DNA of 64,000 bases. It comes from an uncultured Christensenella sp. (GTDB taxonomy: Bacteria > Bacillota > Clostridia > Christensenellales > Borkfalkiaceae). Numbering within the stretch: position 1 is the stretch's first letter; every line of letters starts with the position of its first letter. Shown in pieces: positions 56,272 to 64,000 of this stretch. The notes under the pieces are model-generated. The model saw only the letters and a list, made by a program, of their open reading frames with translations. It made no database searches and was not told the origin of the DNA. Position numbers and translations under genes: made by a program. The stretch lies in assembly GCA_910579525.1 (NCBI GenBank), contig CAJTUK010000006.1, positions 1 through 64,000 of the forward strand, given 5' to 3'.

Positions 56272-58431
56272 ATGGCTATTACTTTCGACAGGAAAAATTC
56301 GGTATTCCGTTTAGAAAACGCAAAACTTTCTTACGTTTTTTTCGTCAATAAAAAGGGCGTTTTGCAACACCTTTATTTCGGCAAAAAAATCGGCGAAACC
56401 GATTTGAGCTCGACAGACCTCGGCTGGGACTGGTCTAAAACCTATCTGACGCAGGACGGCGACGAAAAAATTTACGAGGACTGCTATTATAACGACCGTT
56501 CGATGGCGGAGGTTTCTTCGCACGGGCTTATCGACAAGGCGGGCGCGCAGTTTGTAGTTGAAAAAAGCGGCGGAATTACCGCTACGGCGTTCGTTTACGA
56601 ACGGCATAGAATTTATAAGGGTAAGCCCGAACTTTCGACTTTGCCCTCGACTCACGGCGGTAACGCCGAAACATTGGAAATAACTTTAAAAGACGTATAC
56701 GGCGAAGAAAAGCTCGTTTTATCTTACAGCCTTTTGGGCGACCTCGGCGTTATAGTGCGCAACGCGGTTGTGGAAAACGCGGGTAAAACGGAAATTTCGC
56801 TGAAAAGAGCGTATTCGCTCGGGCTGGATTTGCCGCGCGCGGATTTCGATTTGATACACTTTTACGGCGACTGGTGCACGGAAAGGTTTTTAGAGAGAAA
56901 GCCGCTTTCCAACGGCAGATTCGTCGTAGAATCGAATATGGGCAGGAGCTCGCACGAGCAGAATCCTTTTGCGATACTCTGCGATAAGCACGCGACGGAG
57001 GATTTCGGCGAAGCGTACGCCTTTTCGTTTGTGTACAGCGGTAATTTTACTTTGAGCGCCAACGTTGATAAATGGCACAGAACTCGGGTGCTTTTAGGAA
57101 TCAACGACGAAGATTTTTGCTTTTTATTAAAGAGCGGAGAAAAATTCGAAGTCCCGGAGGGAGTGCTTGTGTATTCGGACGAGGGGCTTAACGGTATATC
57201 CCGTTCCATGCACGACCTCGTCAGGGACAATCTGATTAAATACGAAAACGCGAAAGCGGCGCGCCCCGTTTTGTTTAACTCCTGGGAGGGGTGTTATCTC
57301 GATTTCGACACTTCGTCTATTCTCGCATACGCCGAAAACGCCGCGGAAATAGGCGCGGAACTCTTCGTTCTGGACGACGGCTGGTTCGGTAAGCGTGACA
57401 CGGATTTGTCTTCTTTGGGGGATTGGTTCGTAGCGGACTATAAAATAGATCTCAAAAAAGTTATAGACAGGTGTCACAGCCTGAATATGAAGTTCGGCAT
57501 ATGGTTCGAGCCGGAAATGATCAACCCCGACAGCGATCTTTACAGGGCGCATAAAAATTACGCGCTCGGCGACGGGAATTACGAAAGAACTCTTTCGCGC
57601 CACCAGCTGGTTATAGACACCTCGCGCAAAGAGGTGGTGGACGAGTTGTTCGAACGCATGTCCGCCGTCCTCGACGAGTACGATATCGATTACATAAAAT
57701 GGGATCATAACAGGAATATAGGCGAAATTACCGGCTCCGAAACGCCTTACGGCGAAGTTTATCACAGGCTGATACTCGGCACGTATTCGCTTTTGGACAG
57801 ATTGCAGAAAAAGTATCCCAAAGTGTTTTTCGAGGGGTGCGCTTCGGGCGGGGGCAGATTCGATTTGGGCATGCTCTACTACAACCCTCAAATATGGACG
57901 AGCGACGAGACGGACCCCGTGCAAAGGCTGTTTATTCAGTACGGTACTTCGTACGCGTATCCGCTCTCCGCAATGGGCTCGCATATTTCTAAAAATCCCA
58001 TAACTTCATATACGTCAAAGGGGCGTATAGCGCTCTTCGGGACGTACGGAATAGAAATGAATCCCTGTCTGCTGGACGACGGCGAGAGGAAAGAAGTAAA
58101 GGCGGTGAACGAAATTTATAAAAAGTATCACCGCGACGTAATACAAAACGGCGATTTGTACAGGCTTGCGTCTCCTTTCGAGGGTAATTACGCCTGTATG
58201 ATGAGTGTATCGAAGGATAAGAAAAAGGCTCTCGTGCTTTTTGCCAACGTGCTGAAAGAGAACAACAGATACCGTTTTATCCGTCTGAAAGGGCTTGACG
58301 CGGATAAGAATTATTCTAACTCTCTGGACGGTAAAGTTCACCGCGGAGATTATTATATGGGCATCGGTTTGAATTTAACGATGTGGCTCGAAGAGTTTAC
58401 GACTTTTCTCGCGGTATTGGAAGAAGTTTAA
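56272..58431 (+). CDS. Alpha-galactosidase, GH36
   Basis: A 719-residue cytoplasmic enzyme (no signal). N-terminal beta-sandwich, (beta/alpha)8 barrel with WEGCYLDFDT, ELFVLDDGWFGKRDTD, KFGIWFEPEMINPDSDLY, catalytic nucleophile Asp in DYIKWDHNR (about residue 476) and acid/base Asp in IWTSDETDPVQR (about 544), with FEGCASGGGRFDLGML between them. It removes alpha-1,6-linked galactose from imported oligosaccharides. Full length for the family (about 720-740). It follows the surface lipoprotein and precedes the esterase gene. Confidence 0.94.
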   Translation: MAITFDRKNSVFRLENAKLSYVFFVNKKGVLQHLYFGKKIGETDLSSTDLGWDWSKTYLTQDGDEKIYEDCYYNDRSMAEVSSHGLIDKAGAQFVVEKSGGITATAFVYERHRIYKGKPELSTLPSTHGGNAETLEITLKDVYGEEKLVLSYSLLGDLGVIVRNAVVENAGKTEISLKRAYSLGLDLPRADFDLIHFYGDWCTERFLERKPLSNGRFVVESNMGRSSHEQNPFAILCDKHATEDFGEAYAFSFVYSGNFTLSANVDKWHRTRVLLGINDEDFCFLLKSGEKFEVPEGVLVYSDEGLNGISRSMHDLVRDNLIKYENAKAARPVLFNSWEGCYLDFDTSSILAYAENAAEIGAELFVLDDGWFGKRDTDLSSLGDWFVADYKIDLKKVIDRCHSLNMKFGIWFEPEMINPDSDLYRAHKNYALGDGNYERTLSRHQLVIDTSRKEVVDELFERMSAVLDEYDIDYIKWDHNRNIGEITGSETPYGEVYHRLILGTYSLLDRLQKKYPKVFFEGCASGGGRFDLGMLYYNPQIWTSDETDPVQRLFIQYGTSYAYPLSAMGSHISKNPITSYTSKGRIALFGTYGIEMNPCLLDDGERKEVKAVNEIYKKYHRDVIQNGDLYRLASPFEGNYACMMSVSKDKKKALVLFANVLKENNRYRFIRLKGLDADKNYSNSLDGKVHRGDYYMGIGLNLTMWLEEFTTFLAVLEEV

Positions 58432-58455
58432 AACGGACAATTTTCGGAGGTATAT

Positions 58456-59430
58456 ATGAAAAAATTTTTTGCGGTTTTATGCGCGGCGTTATGTCTGTTT
58501 GCCGCCGGTTGTACGGGCGGCGCGGGTGAGAACGGCGGAAATCAGGGCGGCGATGAAAACGGAGGCGGCAACACCGCAACGGAAGGCACGCTGACGATTT
58601 CTAACGTGTATCAGTATTACGGTTATAATCCCGTGAAGGTTGAAACCAAAATAGACGGTAAAGCCGTGGACGGGCTCGATTTGTATTACGACATAGTCGA
58701 CGATAGCGTGTGCACTATAGAAGACGGATACGTTAACGGACTTAAGGTCGGCGAAACGCAGGTTTATGCGCAGACGATAAACGGACAGGAGGTAGAGTTC
58801 GAAGTGGTTATAAAAGATTCGCAGGAGTTCAGATACAATACGGAAGTGCTTACCCGCGAAGAAGAGCGCCGTATACGGTTTGCCAACGTTAAAAATCCCA
58901 CGTTGTTCGTAGGCGATTCGTTCTTTGACGAAAAAAATTGCTGGACGTCTTTTTATTCCGATTTCGAGGACTTGAATTGCGTATCGGTGGGGATTTCCGG
59001 TTCGCAAACGTCACACTGGTATGCCGCGCGCGAGAGACTCATAAAAGTATGGGAGCCTAAAAACATAGTTATCCATATAGGAACAAACGATATTAACGAT
59101 AACACGATAACCCTTACGGTAGACCAGTATTACGCAAGAATAACGGCGTTTCTCGAAATGATAATGGTGGAATATCCTCAAACCCCCGTATATTATTTCG
59201 GGATAGAGAACAGAAACGGCGATCAGGGCGGCAAAAACGCTTACAGTCAGGCGGTAACGGAGAAGATAAAAAACGAGTTTGCCGGCAAGCACCCGACTTT
59301 CAATTACCTCGATTCTCCCGCCGTATTTAACGCCGACCCCGACGTTTACGTAAGCACGGACAACATTCACCCCTCTAAAAAAGGGTACGAAGTGTACTTA
59401 AAATTGCTGAAAGAAGTTGTGGAATTTTGA
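58456..59430 (+). CDS. SGNH/GDSL hydrolase lipoprotein with N-terminal beta domain
   Basis: 324 residues. Lipobox FAAGC near residue 19, Gly/Asn linker, a small Big_2-like domain (about 45-115, VCTIEDGYVNGLKVGETQVY). SGNH catalytic domain from about 140: block I TLFVGDSFFDE (Ser), block III HIGTNDIND (Asn), block V STDNIHPSKKGY (Asp and His). Probably an acetyl-ester hydrolase removing acetyl groups from plant polysaccharide outside the cell. Good AGG ribosome site, 24 nt after the GH36 gene. Confidence 0.87.
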   Translation: MKKFFAVLCAALCLFAAGCTGGAGENGGNQGGDENGGGNTATEGTLTISNVYQYYGYNPVKVETKIDGKAVDGLDLYYDIVDDSVCTIEDGYVNGLKVGETQVYAQTINGQEVEFEVVIKDSQEFRYNTEVLTREEERRIRFANVKNPTLFVGDSFFDEKNCWTSFYSDFEDLNCVSVGISGSQTSHWYAARERLIKVWEPKNIVIHIGTNDINDNTITLTVDQYYARITAFLEMIMVEYPQTPVYYFGIENRNGDQGGKNAYSQAVTEKIKNEFAGKHPTFNYLDSPAVFNADPDVYVSTDNIHPSKKGYEVYLKLLKEVVEF

Positions 59431-59445
59431 TTTTGAGAGATTAAA

Positions 59446-60267
59446 ATGATTTTACTTGAAAATTTGAACGTGAGAGATCCTTACGTCTACTATGAAGGCG
59501 GATATTATTATTTATATTCTTCGCGTACGGTATGCGGCGGAGAGCGCCCCGCGTTCGTCTGTCATAAGAGCAAAGATTTGAAAACATTCGGGGAGCCGGT
59601 TATTTTATTCGAGCCGGACGGCGACTTTTGGGCGACGAAAGACTTCTGGGCGCCCGAAATGCACCCTTACAAAGGGAAATATTATCTGTTCGGAACGCTT
59701 AAAAGCGATACGCACACGCGCGGAACGCAGATTTTTGTTTCGGATACGCCCGACGGCGAGTATAAACCTCTTTCCGAATATCCGGTTACGCCTAACGATT
59801 GGGAGTGCCTCGACGGAACTTTGTTTGTGGAAAACGGCGTTCCTTATATGATATTCTGCCGTGAATGGCTTGAAATAGTGGACGGCGAAATATACATTAT
59901 GCAACTCACGCCCGACCTCAAAGAGGCGGCGTCGGAACCTGTGAAGCTGTTTTCGGCAAGTACGGTAAAATGGACTCGCCCCATCGGCGAAAACAATTAC
60001 GTTACCGACGGACCCTTTGTGGTAAAGCATAACGGCAAATACAATATGATTTGGTCGAGTTTTTCGGAGAAGGGGTACGCTATGGGTGTTTGCAGAAGCA
60101 AATCGCTTTTCGGTCCGTGGGAGCACGAATCGGCGCCGATAAACTATAACGACGGCGGGCACGGAATGGTATTTTGCAAAGACAATAAAAATTACCTTGT
60201 GTATCACGCGCCGAACGACCCCGCGGGCGCGGAGCGCATGCAATTGGTGCCTTACGAAATAAATTGA
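59446..60267 (+). CDS. Cytoplasmic GH43 glycosidase
   Basis: 273 residues without a signal. NVRDPYVYYEGGYYYLYSS (base Asp), DFWAPEMHPYKGKYYLFGT, LDGTLFVENGVPYMIFCREW (Glu in CREW is a candidate acid) and VTDGPFVVKHNGKYNMIWSS. This single-domain five-bladed form is typical of small intracellular GH43 enzymes that act on short arabino- or xylo-oligosaccharides. It shows little similarity to the two secreted paralogues beyond the family core. It is 15 nt after the SGNH gene. Confidence 0.85.
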   Translation: MILLENLNVRDPYVYYEGGYYYLYSSRTVCGGERPAFVCHKSKDLKTFGEPVILFEPDGDFWATKDFWAPEMHPYKGKYYLFGTLKSDTHTRGTQIFVSDTPDGEYKPLSEYPVTPNDWECLDGTLFVENGVPYMIFCREWLEIVDGEIYIMQLTPDLKEAASEPVKLFSASTVKWTRPIGENNYVTDGPFVVKHNGKYNMIWSSFSEKGYAMGVCRSKSLFGPWEHESAPINYNDGGHGMVFCKDNKNYLVYHAPNDPAGAERMQLVPYEIN

Positions 60268-60287
60268 CCGTGCGTCATCTATAACAG

Positions 60288-60316
60288 TTGATAAATTTAT
60301 GAATTTATGTTAAAAT
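60288..60316 (+). promoter_or_regulatory. Promoter of the LacI regulator gene
   Basis: TTGATA at 60288-60293, 17-nt spacer, TAAAAT at 60311-60316. No copy of the 44692 direct repeat is visible here. Confidence 0.6.
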
Positions 60317-60343
60317 TATGCAAAAGCGTTAAGGTGAAGTGCA

Positions 60344-61324
60344 ATGGCAAACAGATCCAAAGCTAAATTCGTAACTTACCAGGACATAGCCGACGCTTTG
60401 GGTATAACCAAAATGGCGGTATCGAAGGCGTTGAGGGACAGCGCCGATATTTCCGAAGAAACGAAAAAAAGCGTAAGAGAAAAGGCCGACGAACTCGGTT
60501 ATATTCCCAATAACATCGCTATTAATTTAAAGCGGAAAACGAGTAATATGATAGTCGTTGTTTTCAACAGCTTTCATAACCCGTATTTTTCGATCGCGTG
60601 TTATAAAATTTTTGAAGCGATAAGGAAAACCGAATATTTAAGTCAGCTGTTTTTCTGCTCTAAAACCGTGCTCGAGATCGACGACGTAAAAGAGTTGATG
60701 ATAAACAAGTATTGCGGAGTCGTTTCGTTTGTGGAACCTACCGAGTCCGCGGCGGCGTTTTTCAGAAATATGGGCATACCCTTCGTGCTGGTGGGAATAA
60801 ACACCAAGGCGAAAGGCATAGATTGCGTGTTCACAGACGATTACCTCGGCGGTGGGCTCGTAGGCGAATACTTTTTAAATAACGGGTATAAAAAAGCCCT
60901 GTATGCTTCGGACAGCCTTTCGGAAACGAGCGACAGGCGCGCGGCGGGCTTTGTAGACGCCATCAAGGCGGCGGGCGGCGAATACGAGGCGTTGCATTGC
61001 GACAGACCCGAACAAATGGCGGCGCTTGCGTGCGAAAAAATTATAAAAGGCAAATTCGATTTCGTATTTTGCTTTTCCGATTCTTTTGCGATAGCGCTGT
61101 TGCTGCTGCTCGAAGAGGCGGGGGCGACGGACGGCGTAACCGTGTTCGGTTACGATAATTTACATAAATATTATCCTATAATAAGAAAGCTCAACAGCGT
61201 AGATTCCAACCTCGACGTCATTATAGATTATGCTTGCAAATTGATTGTATCTAAAATAGAGGGAGAGACAGACGCCGAAGAAAAGGTTGAAAAAGTCTTT
61301 GGCGTAACGCTTTCGGCAGATTAA
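60344..61324 (+). CDS. LacI-family transcriptional regulator
   Basis: 326 residues. HTH at about 10-30 (TYQDIADALGITKMAVSKAL) with the hinge helix NNIAINLKR near residue 55, then a periplasmic-binding-like domain (VVVFNSFHNPYFS, VFTDDYLGGGLVGEYF, TVFGYDNLHKYY). A likely sensor of a sugar from the glycan pathway. It ends the locus, and the two 16-bp repeats at the locus promoter are candidate operators. Ser replaces Asn/Thr at some HTH positions, so the operator may differ from the classic LacI palindrome. Confidence 0.92.
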   Translation: MANRSKAKFVTYQDIADALGITKMAVSKALRDSADISEETKKSVREKADELGYIPNNIAINLKRKTSNMIVVVFNSFHNPYFSIACYKIFEAIRKTEYLSQLFFCSKTVLEIDDVKELMINKYCGVVSFVEPTESAAAFFRNMGIPFVLVGINTKAKGIDCVFTDDYLGGGLVGEYFLNNGYKKALYASDSLSETSDRRAAGFVDAIKAAGGEYEALHCDRPEQMAALACEKIIKGKFDFVFCFSDSFAIALLLLLEEAGATDGVTVFGYDNLHKYYPIIRKLNSVDSNLDVIIDYACKLIVSKIEGETDAEEKVEKVFGVTLSAD

Positions 61325-61352
61325 ACAAAATAAAAATTGATAACGGCAATGA

Positions 61353-61385
61353 AAAAGCTCCCGAACGGAATGTTCTGGAGCTTTT
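61353..61385. terminator. Bidirectional terminator after the lacI gene
   Basis: AAAAGCTCC pairs with GGAGCTTTT, extended by GAAC with GTTC. Confidence 0.8.
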
Positions 61386-61430
61386 AATTATACATTAACG
61401 GAAAGATAAATTGAAATTTATATTATGAAC

Positions 61431-62204
61431 TTATAAATTATTGTTTTTTGCATCTTGAGGGTCTGCTTCTGATTGTTCGGATAATTGCATTGCCGGTGCA
61501 AACTTCCCTTTTTTCAATAAAAAGAACGGTAGAATAATAGCGGCGCCTATAATTAACCCCAAAATCAACGCTACGTTATGGCAAACCGTCGTCCAACCAA
61601 AGCTTACAACGTAGGTTGTAAGCACACCGTATATCGCCGATACTATGATTGTAGGCGTGCCTATTTGTTTAAAGCTTTTCAAATCGAAAAATATTGCCGC
61701 AAGACTCGCGCCCATTAGTCCGTATACTCCGCCCGACGCGCCCACACTTATTGTAGAGGCAATCTTATCCGCCTGATCGGGTGCCATTGCAAGGTACAGC
61801 GGGTCGGTAATAAAACTTTCTATAAATCCCACCAAAAAGAACAACACGGCGGTCATCCACCAACCGAAACGCCTTTCGGTATAATTGCCTATAAAATACA
61901 ATCCGACAAGATTAGCAATTAAATGCAAAATTCCGCCGTGTAAAAGCATTTGGGTAAAATGCCTGTAAATTTGAGTTCCGCTTGGATCGACTACTGCGCC
62001 CATAGCCAAATAATTTGAAAGTAATCCTCCGCAACTTCCGAAAATATAATTTAACACAGATGAGCTATCGCTATTCCAGGATGTATACCCTGTGTATCCT
62101 TCGGGTAACGGCAAATAGCAATCTAATAAATATATGATTATCAATATAATAGATAACACATTTGTAAAGGTAATAAGTTTTTTGAAATCAACTTTCTTTT
62201 TCAT
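61431..62204 (-). CDS. Rhomboid-family intramembrane serine protease
   Basis: 257 residues, about six to seven membrane helices. Catalytic Ser in VGASGGVYGLMGASLA (GASG, about residue 156) and catalytic His in VCHNVALILGLIIGA. The HGGILHLIANLVGLYFIGN segment in helix 2 holds the conserved His and Asn. Complete dyad, so an active protease is expected; substrate unknown. C-terminal tail is polar (SEQSEADPQDAKNNN). The long region 62205-62375 upstream holds a 39-bp inverted repeat. Confidence 0.88.
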   Translation of the reverse strand: MKKKVDFKKLITFTNVLSIILIIIYLLDCYLPLPEGYTGYTSWNSDSSSVLNYIFGSCGGLLSNYLAMGAVVDPSGTQIYRHFTQMLLHGGILHLIANLVGLYFIGNYTERRFGWWMTAVLFFLVGFIESFITDPLYLAMAPDQADKIASTISVGASGGVYGLMGASLAAIFFDLKSFKQIGTPTIIVSAIYGVLTTYVVSFGWTTVCHNVALILGLIIGAAIILPFFLLKKGKFAPAMQLSEQSEADPQDAKNNNL

Positions 62205-62272
62205 TATTGTTTCTGCCGTAAATGCCTGTTTATCGTGCAGCCATTATAGCATATCGAAATTGAAAAAGCAAG

Positions 62273-62311
62273 GGGCAGAAATAAGCGTAGGGCTTACGCT
62301 TATTTCTGCCC
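62273..62311. repeat. Perfect 17-bp inverted repeat with 5-nt loop
   Basis: 62273-62289 pairs with 62295-62311; loop GGGCT. No T-run on either strand, so not a typical terminator. Lies between the rhomboid gene and the Pr6Pr-like gene. Confidence 0.8.
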
Positions 62312-62375
62312 GAAACGAATTAACAGGTATTTTATCGAGGTTATATTGCGCAGTATCGAAGCGTTGTTTTAAAAT

Positions 62376-63089
62376 TTATCTGAATTTGACTCCGTGAAAA
62401 TCCAGTTTCCATTTGCCGTTTTCGTCTTTTACCAATTTGTCGTATACGAACATAAGGTAGCTCAAAACGGCGAACACCGCCAAAAGAATAACTACCCACA
62501 CGCATACGCCGCCGTAGCCGAGTTCGTTTACGTTCAAAAAGAAGTAAGGGTAACCGAAGCTTTCGCCCGTTACCGCCGCATATATCGCGCCGTAAATAAG
62601 TATGTACGCAACGTAGCAGAGGGGAATAACCCACGAAATTATGGGGTGTGAAATTTTAACCGTTTTGTGCTCGGTGAACAGCGCCCAGTCCACTATAAAC
62701 AGCACGGGCACGGCTACGTGATAGGTTAGGTTGCCCAAAGCGTTCCAGAACGACATGGAGCCGACGTCGCCGAGCAGAGCGGAGTAAACGAGGAAGGTGA
62801 CGAGAATCATGAGCGCCGCGCAGAATTTGAGCGTGCCGCAGCAAGAAACAAAACCGCGAGTTTGCCCGCTTTTGACTTTTTTGACCGTTGCCGCGCATAA
62901 GGCTACGCCCACGCCGAAGCACAGATAGTTTGAAAGATTGGTATAAAACAGCCAGAAATCGTCGGAAAAGGTGAAGTTGTCCGTGCCGGTTACTTGGGTA
63001 AAATATCCCAGCGTGAGAACGCACGCCAGCCCCGAAAGCACGCAGAAAATTATTCGGTAAATCATTTGCGTAAGCAGATTGTTATTCAT
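62376..63089 (-). CDS. Pr6Pr-type multipass membrane protein
   Basis: 237 residues with about six hydrophobic helices. Features: FWLFYTNLSNYLCFGVGVAL at helix 2, NLTYHVAVPVLFIVDWALF, and HPIISWVIPLCYVAYIL. This matches the bacterial Pr6Pr/FAR-17a-like family pattern (YFTxxSN, H..VP, DW.LF). Function unknown. 10 nt downstream of the DegV gene on the same strand, so probably cotranscribed. Confidence 0.75.
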   Translation of the reverse strand: MNNNLLTQMIYRIIFCVLSGLACVLTLGYFTQVTGTDNFTFSDDFWLFYTNLSNYLCFGVGVALCAATVKKVKSGQTRGFVSCCGTLKFCAALMILVTFLVYSALLGDVGSMSFWNALGNLTYHVAVPVLFIVDWALFTEHKTVKISHPIISWVIPLCYVAYILIYGAIYAAVTGESFGYPYFFLNVNELGYGGVCVWVVILLAVFAVLSYLMFVYDKLVKDENGKWKLDFHGVKFR

Positions 63090-63099
63090 AATATACCTC

Positions 63100-63948
63100 T
63101 CAATTTTTAGAAAAGAACGCTACGGCAACCGCTCCCGGTCCTATGTGCGTGCCTATGGTGCTGCCTATAAGGCAAACGGGCACAACGTCGGTTTCGTTTT
63201 TCCAGAGCGCCTCGCTGTCCTTTAAATATTTTTGCAGATAAACGTCGTTGAGTCCCGAATATCCCACGGTGAACGGCATTTTAAAGTCTATTCCTCCGCA
63301 CTTTTGTACGAGCTGAATCAAAAGATTGTTGCTCTTTTTGGAACCCATTGCCTTGCCCGCGGGTTTTACTTCGCCGCCCTTTATGCATATTACGGGTTTA
63401 ATTGACAGCAGTTCGCCCGTAAACGCCGCTACCGAAGATATTCGCCCGCCTTTTTTGAGATATTTAAGCGTATCCAACGCCGCCAGAACCTGAATGTTTT
63501 TCTTTTTTTCGTTAAGTTCTTTTACCGTTTGCTCCGCTGATATGCCGCGTTTAACGAGTTCCAGCGCGTGAAAAAAGAGTATTCTTTCACCTATGCTCGC
63601 GTTTAAACTGTCAACGACGTAAACTTTGCCGCCGAATTTTTTCGCGGCGCGAGCCGCACAGTTATAAGTGCCGGACAGTCCGGAAGAAATTGTTATGGCG
63701 ATAACTTCGCTGCCGTCGGCGGTTAGGGCTTCGAACTTTTCTTCCCAGCGGTTTTCGTTTATCTGGCTTGTCTGGGGGAGCTCCGCGCTCTCGACCAGCC
63801 GCTCGAAAAACTGCGTTTTGGTTATGTTTACTCCGTCCGAAAACTCTTCGTTTCCGAACCGCACCGTCATGGGGATAATTTCCGCGCCGAGTTCCGCCGC
63901 CTCTTCCGTGGTGACGTCCGACGCGGAGTCGACAAGTATTTTAATCAT
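63100..63948 (-). CDS. DegV-family fatty-acid-binding protein (FakB-like)
   Basis: 282 residues of the DegV fold: KILVDSASDVTTEEAAELG at the N-terminus, FFERLVESAELPQTSQIN, VIAITISSGLSGTYN (Ser-Ser fatty-acid head-group site) and IGTHIGPGAVAVAFF at the C-terminus. DegV/FakB proteins present bound fatty acid to the FakA kinase. Length typical. Start ATG 63946-63948, with GGAG 11 nt upstream inside the preceding gene's end. Confidence 0.92.
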   Translation of the reverse strand: MIKILVDSASDVTTEEAAELGAEIIPMTVRFGNEEFSDGVNITKTQFFERLVESAELPQTSQINENRWEEKFEALTADGSEVIAITISSGLSGTYNCAARAAKKFGGKVYVVDSLNASIGERILFFHALELVKRGISAEQTVKELNEKKKNIQVLAALDTLKYLKKGGRISSVAAFTGELLSIKPVICIKGGEVKPAGKAMGSKKSNNLLIQLVQKCGGIDFKMPFTVGYSGLNDVYLQKYLKDSEALWKNETDVVPVCLIGSTIGTHIGPGAVAVAFFSKN

Positions 63949-63954
63949 ATGAAA

Positions 63955-64000
63955 TTACTCCGAATCGTTGGTTTTTGACATTGCCATAATATTAAAAACA
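63955..64000 (-). CDS. C-terminal end of an upstream gene (partial, 14 residues visible)
   Basis: Stop TAA at 63957-63955; reading back gives VFNIMAMSKTNDSE, open to the window edge. Its end contains the ribosome site of the degV gene, so they would be one operon. Too short to identify. Confidence 0.35.
   Translation of the reverse strand, partial: VFNIMAMSKTNDSE

Overview
The window looks like the origin-proximal part of a chromosome from an endospore-forming Bacillota, most likely a gut-type uncultured clostridium. Evidence: spoIIR, a sleB-ypeB germination operon behind a sigma-G-like promoter, yyaC, Soj/Spo0J-type parAB with parS-like sites, rpmH-rnpA-yidD-yidC-jag, and the yaaO-tmk-holB-ricT-trmN6-rsmI order known from Bacillus and clostridia. 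Promoters are mostly consensus TTGACA/TATAAT with 17-nt spacing. Taxonomy below class is inference.

Layout. 1-3.0 kb: left-hand accessory region with the N-terminus of a type I restriction-modification methylase (hsdM), a small membrane protein, a Zn-ribbon HTH protein, a WYL regulator and an HNH protein. It ends at an intact tRNA-Leu(UAA), with a severed 5' half of a second tRNA-Leu 62 bp away. 3.0-9.5 kb: GtrA-like protein, tRNA-Cys/Gly/Val, spoIIR, sleB-ypeB, GNAT, and a divergent cupin/HxlR pair. 9.5-20 kb: replication and segregation centre: parB-parA-ftsH (minus), a DnaA-box/parS-rich gap, yyaC, an apparent 45-residue microprotein, rsmG (minus), a second DnaA-box gap, then dnaN-rpmH-rnpA-yidD-yidC-jag. 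dnaA is not next to dnaN or anywhere in the window. 20-30 kb: preQ1 riboswitch-queT, GTP-dependent PEP carboxykinase, several hypotheticals, Lrp-aminotransferase pair, greA-lysS. 29.5-42.9 kb: a long plus-strand cluster (yaaO-like decarboxylase, tmk, holB, ricT, ferredoxin, trmN6, M42 peptidase, three ABC exporter subunits around rsmI), then mnmA and a DUF4250 gene on divergent promoters sharing one palindromic -35.

42.9-44.7 kb repeats the pattern seen at 3 kb: a tRNA-Arg 5' half cut at the end of the anticodon loop, a 150-bp spacer, an intact tRNA-Arg(CCG), then an orphan accessory gene. 44.7-61.4 kb: a carbohydrate locus with two tandem secreted arabinanase-like GH43 lipoproteins behind a promoter carrying two 16-bp direct repeats, a full sugar ABC transporter with its own enlarged MsmX-like ATPase, a 1328-residue Ig-repeat lipoprotein with a duplicated unknown module, GH36 alpha-galactosidase, SGNH esterase lipoprotein, cytoplasmic GH43 and a LacI regulator. 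Together they suggest capture, deacetylation, import and hydrolysis of an arabinose- and galactose-containing plant glycan. 61.4-64 kb: rhomboid protease, Pr6Pr-like membrane protein and DegV on the minus strand.

The most unusual observations are the two independent tRNA genes severed exactly at the 3' side of the anticodon loop, each beside a complete divergent isoacceptor; the dnaA-less, rearranged origin region; the 1328-residue protein; and a 5' UTR with two overlapping, mutually exclusive palindromes at 24.07 kb.
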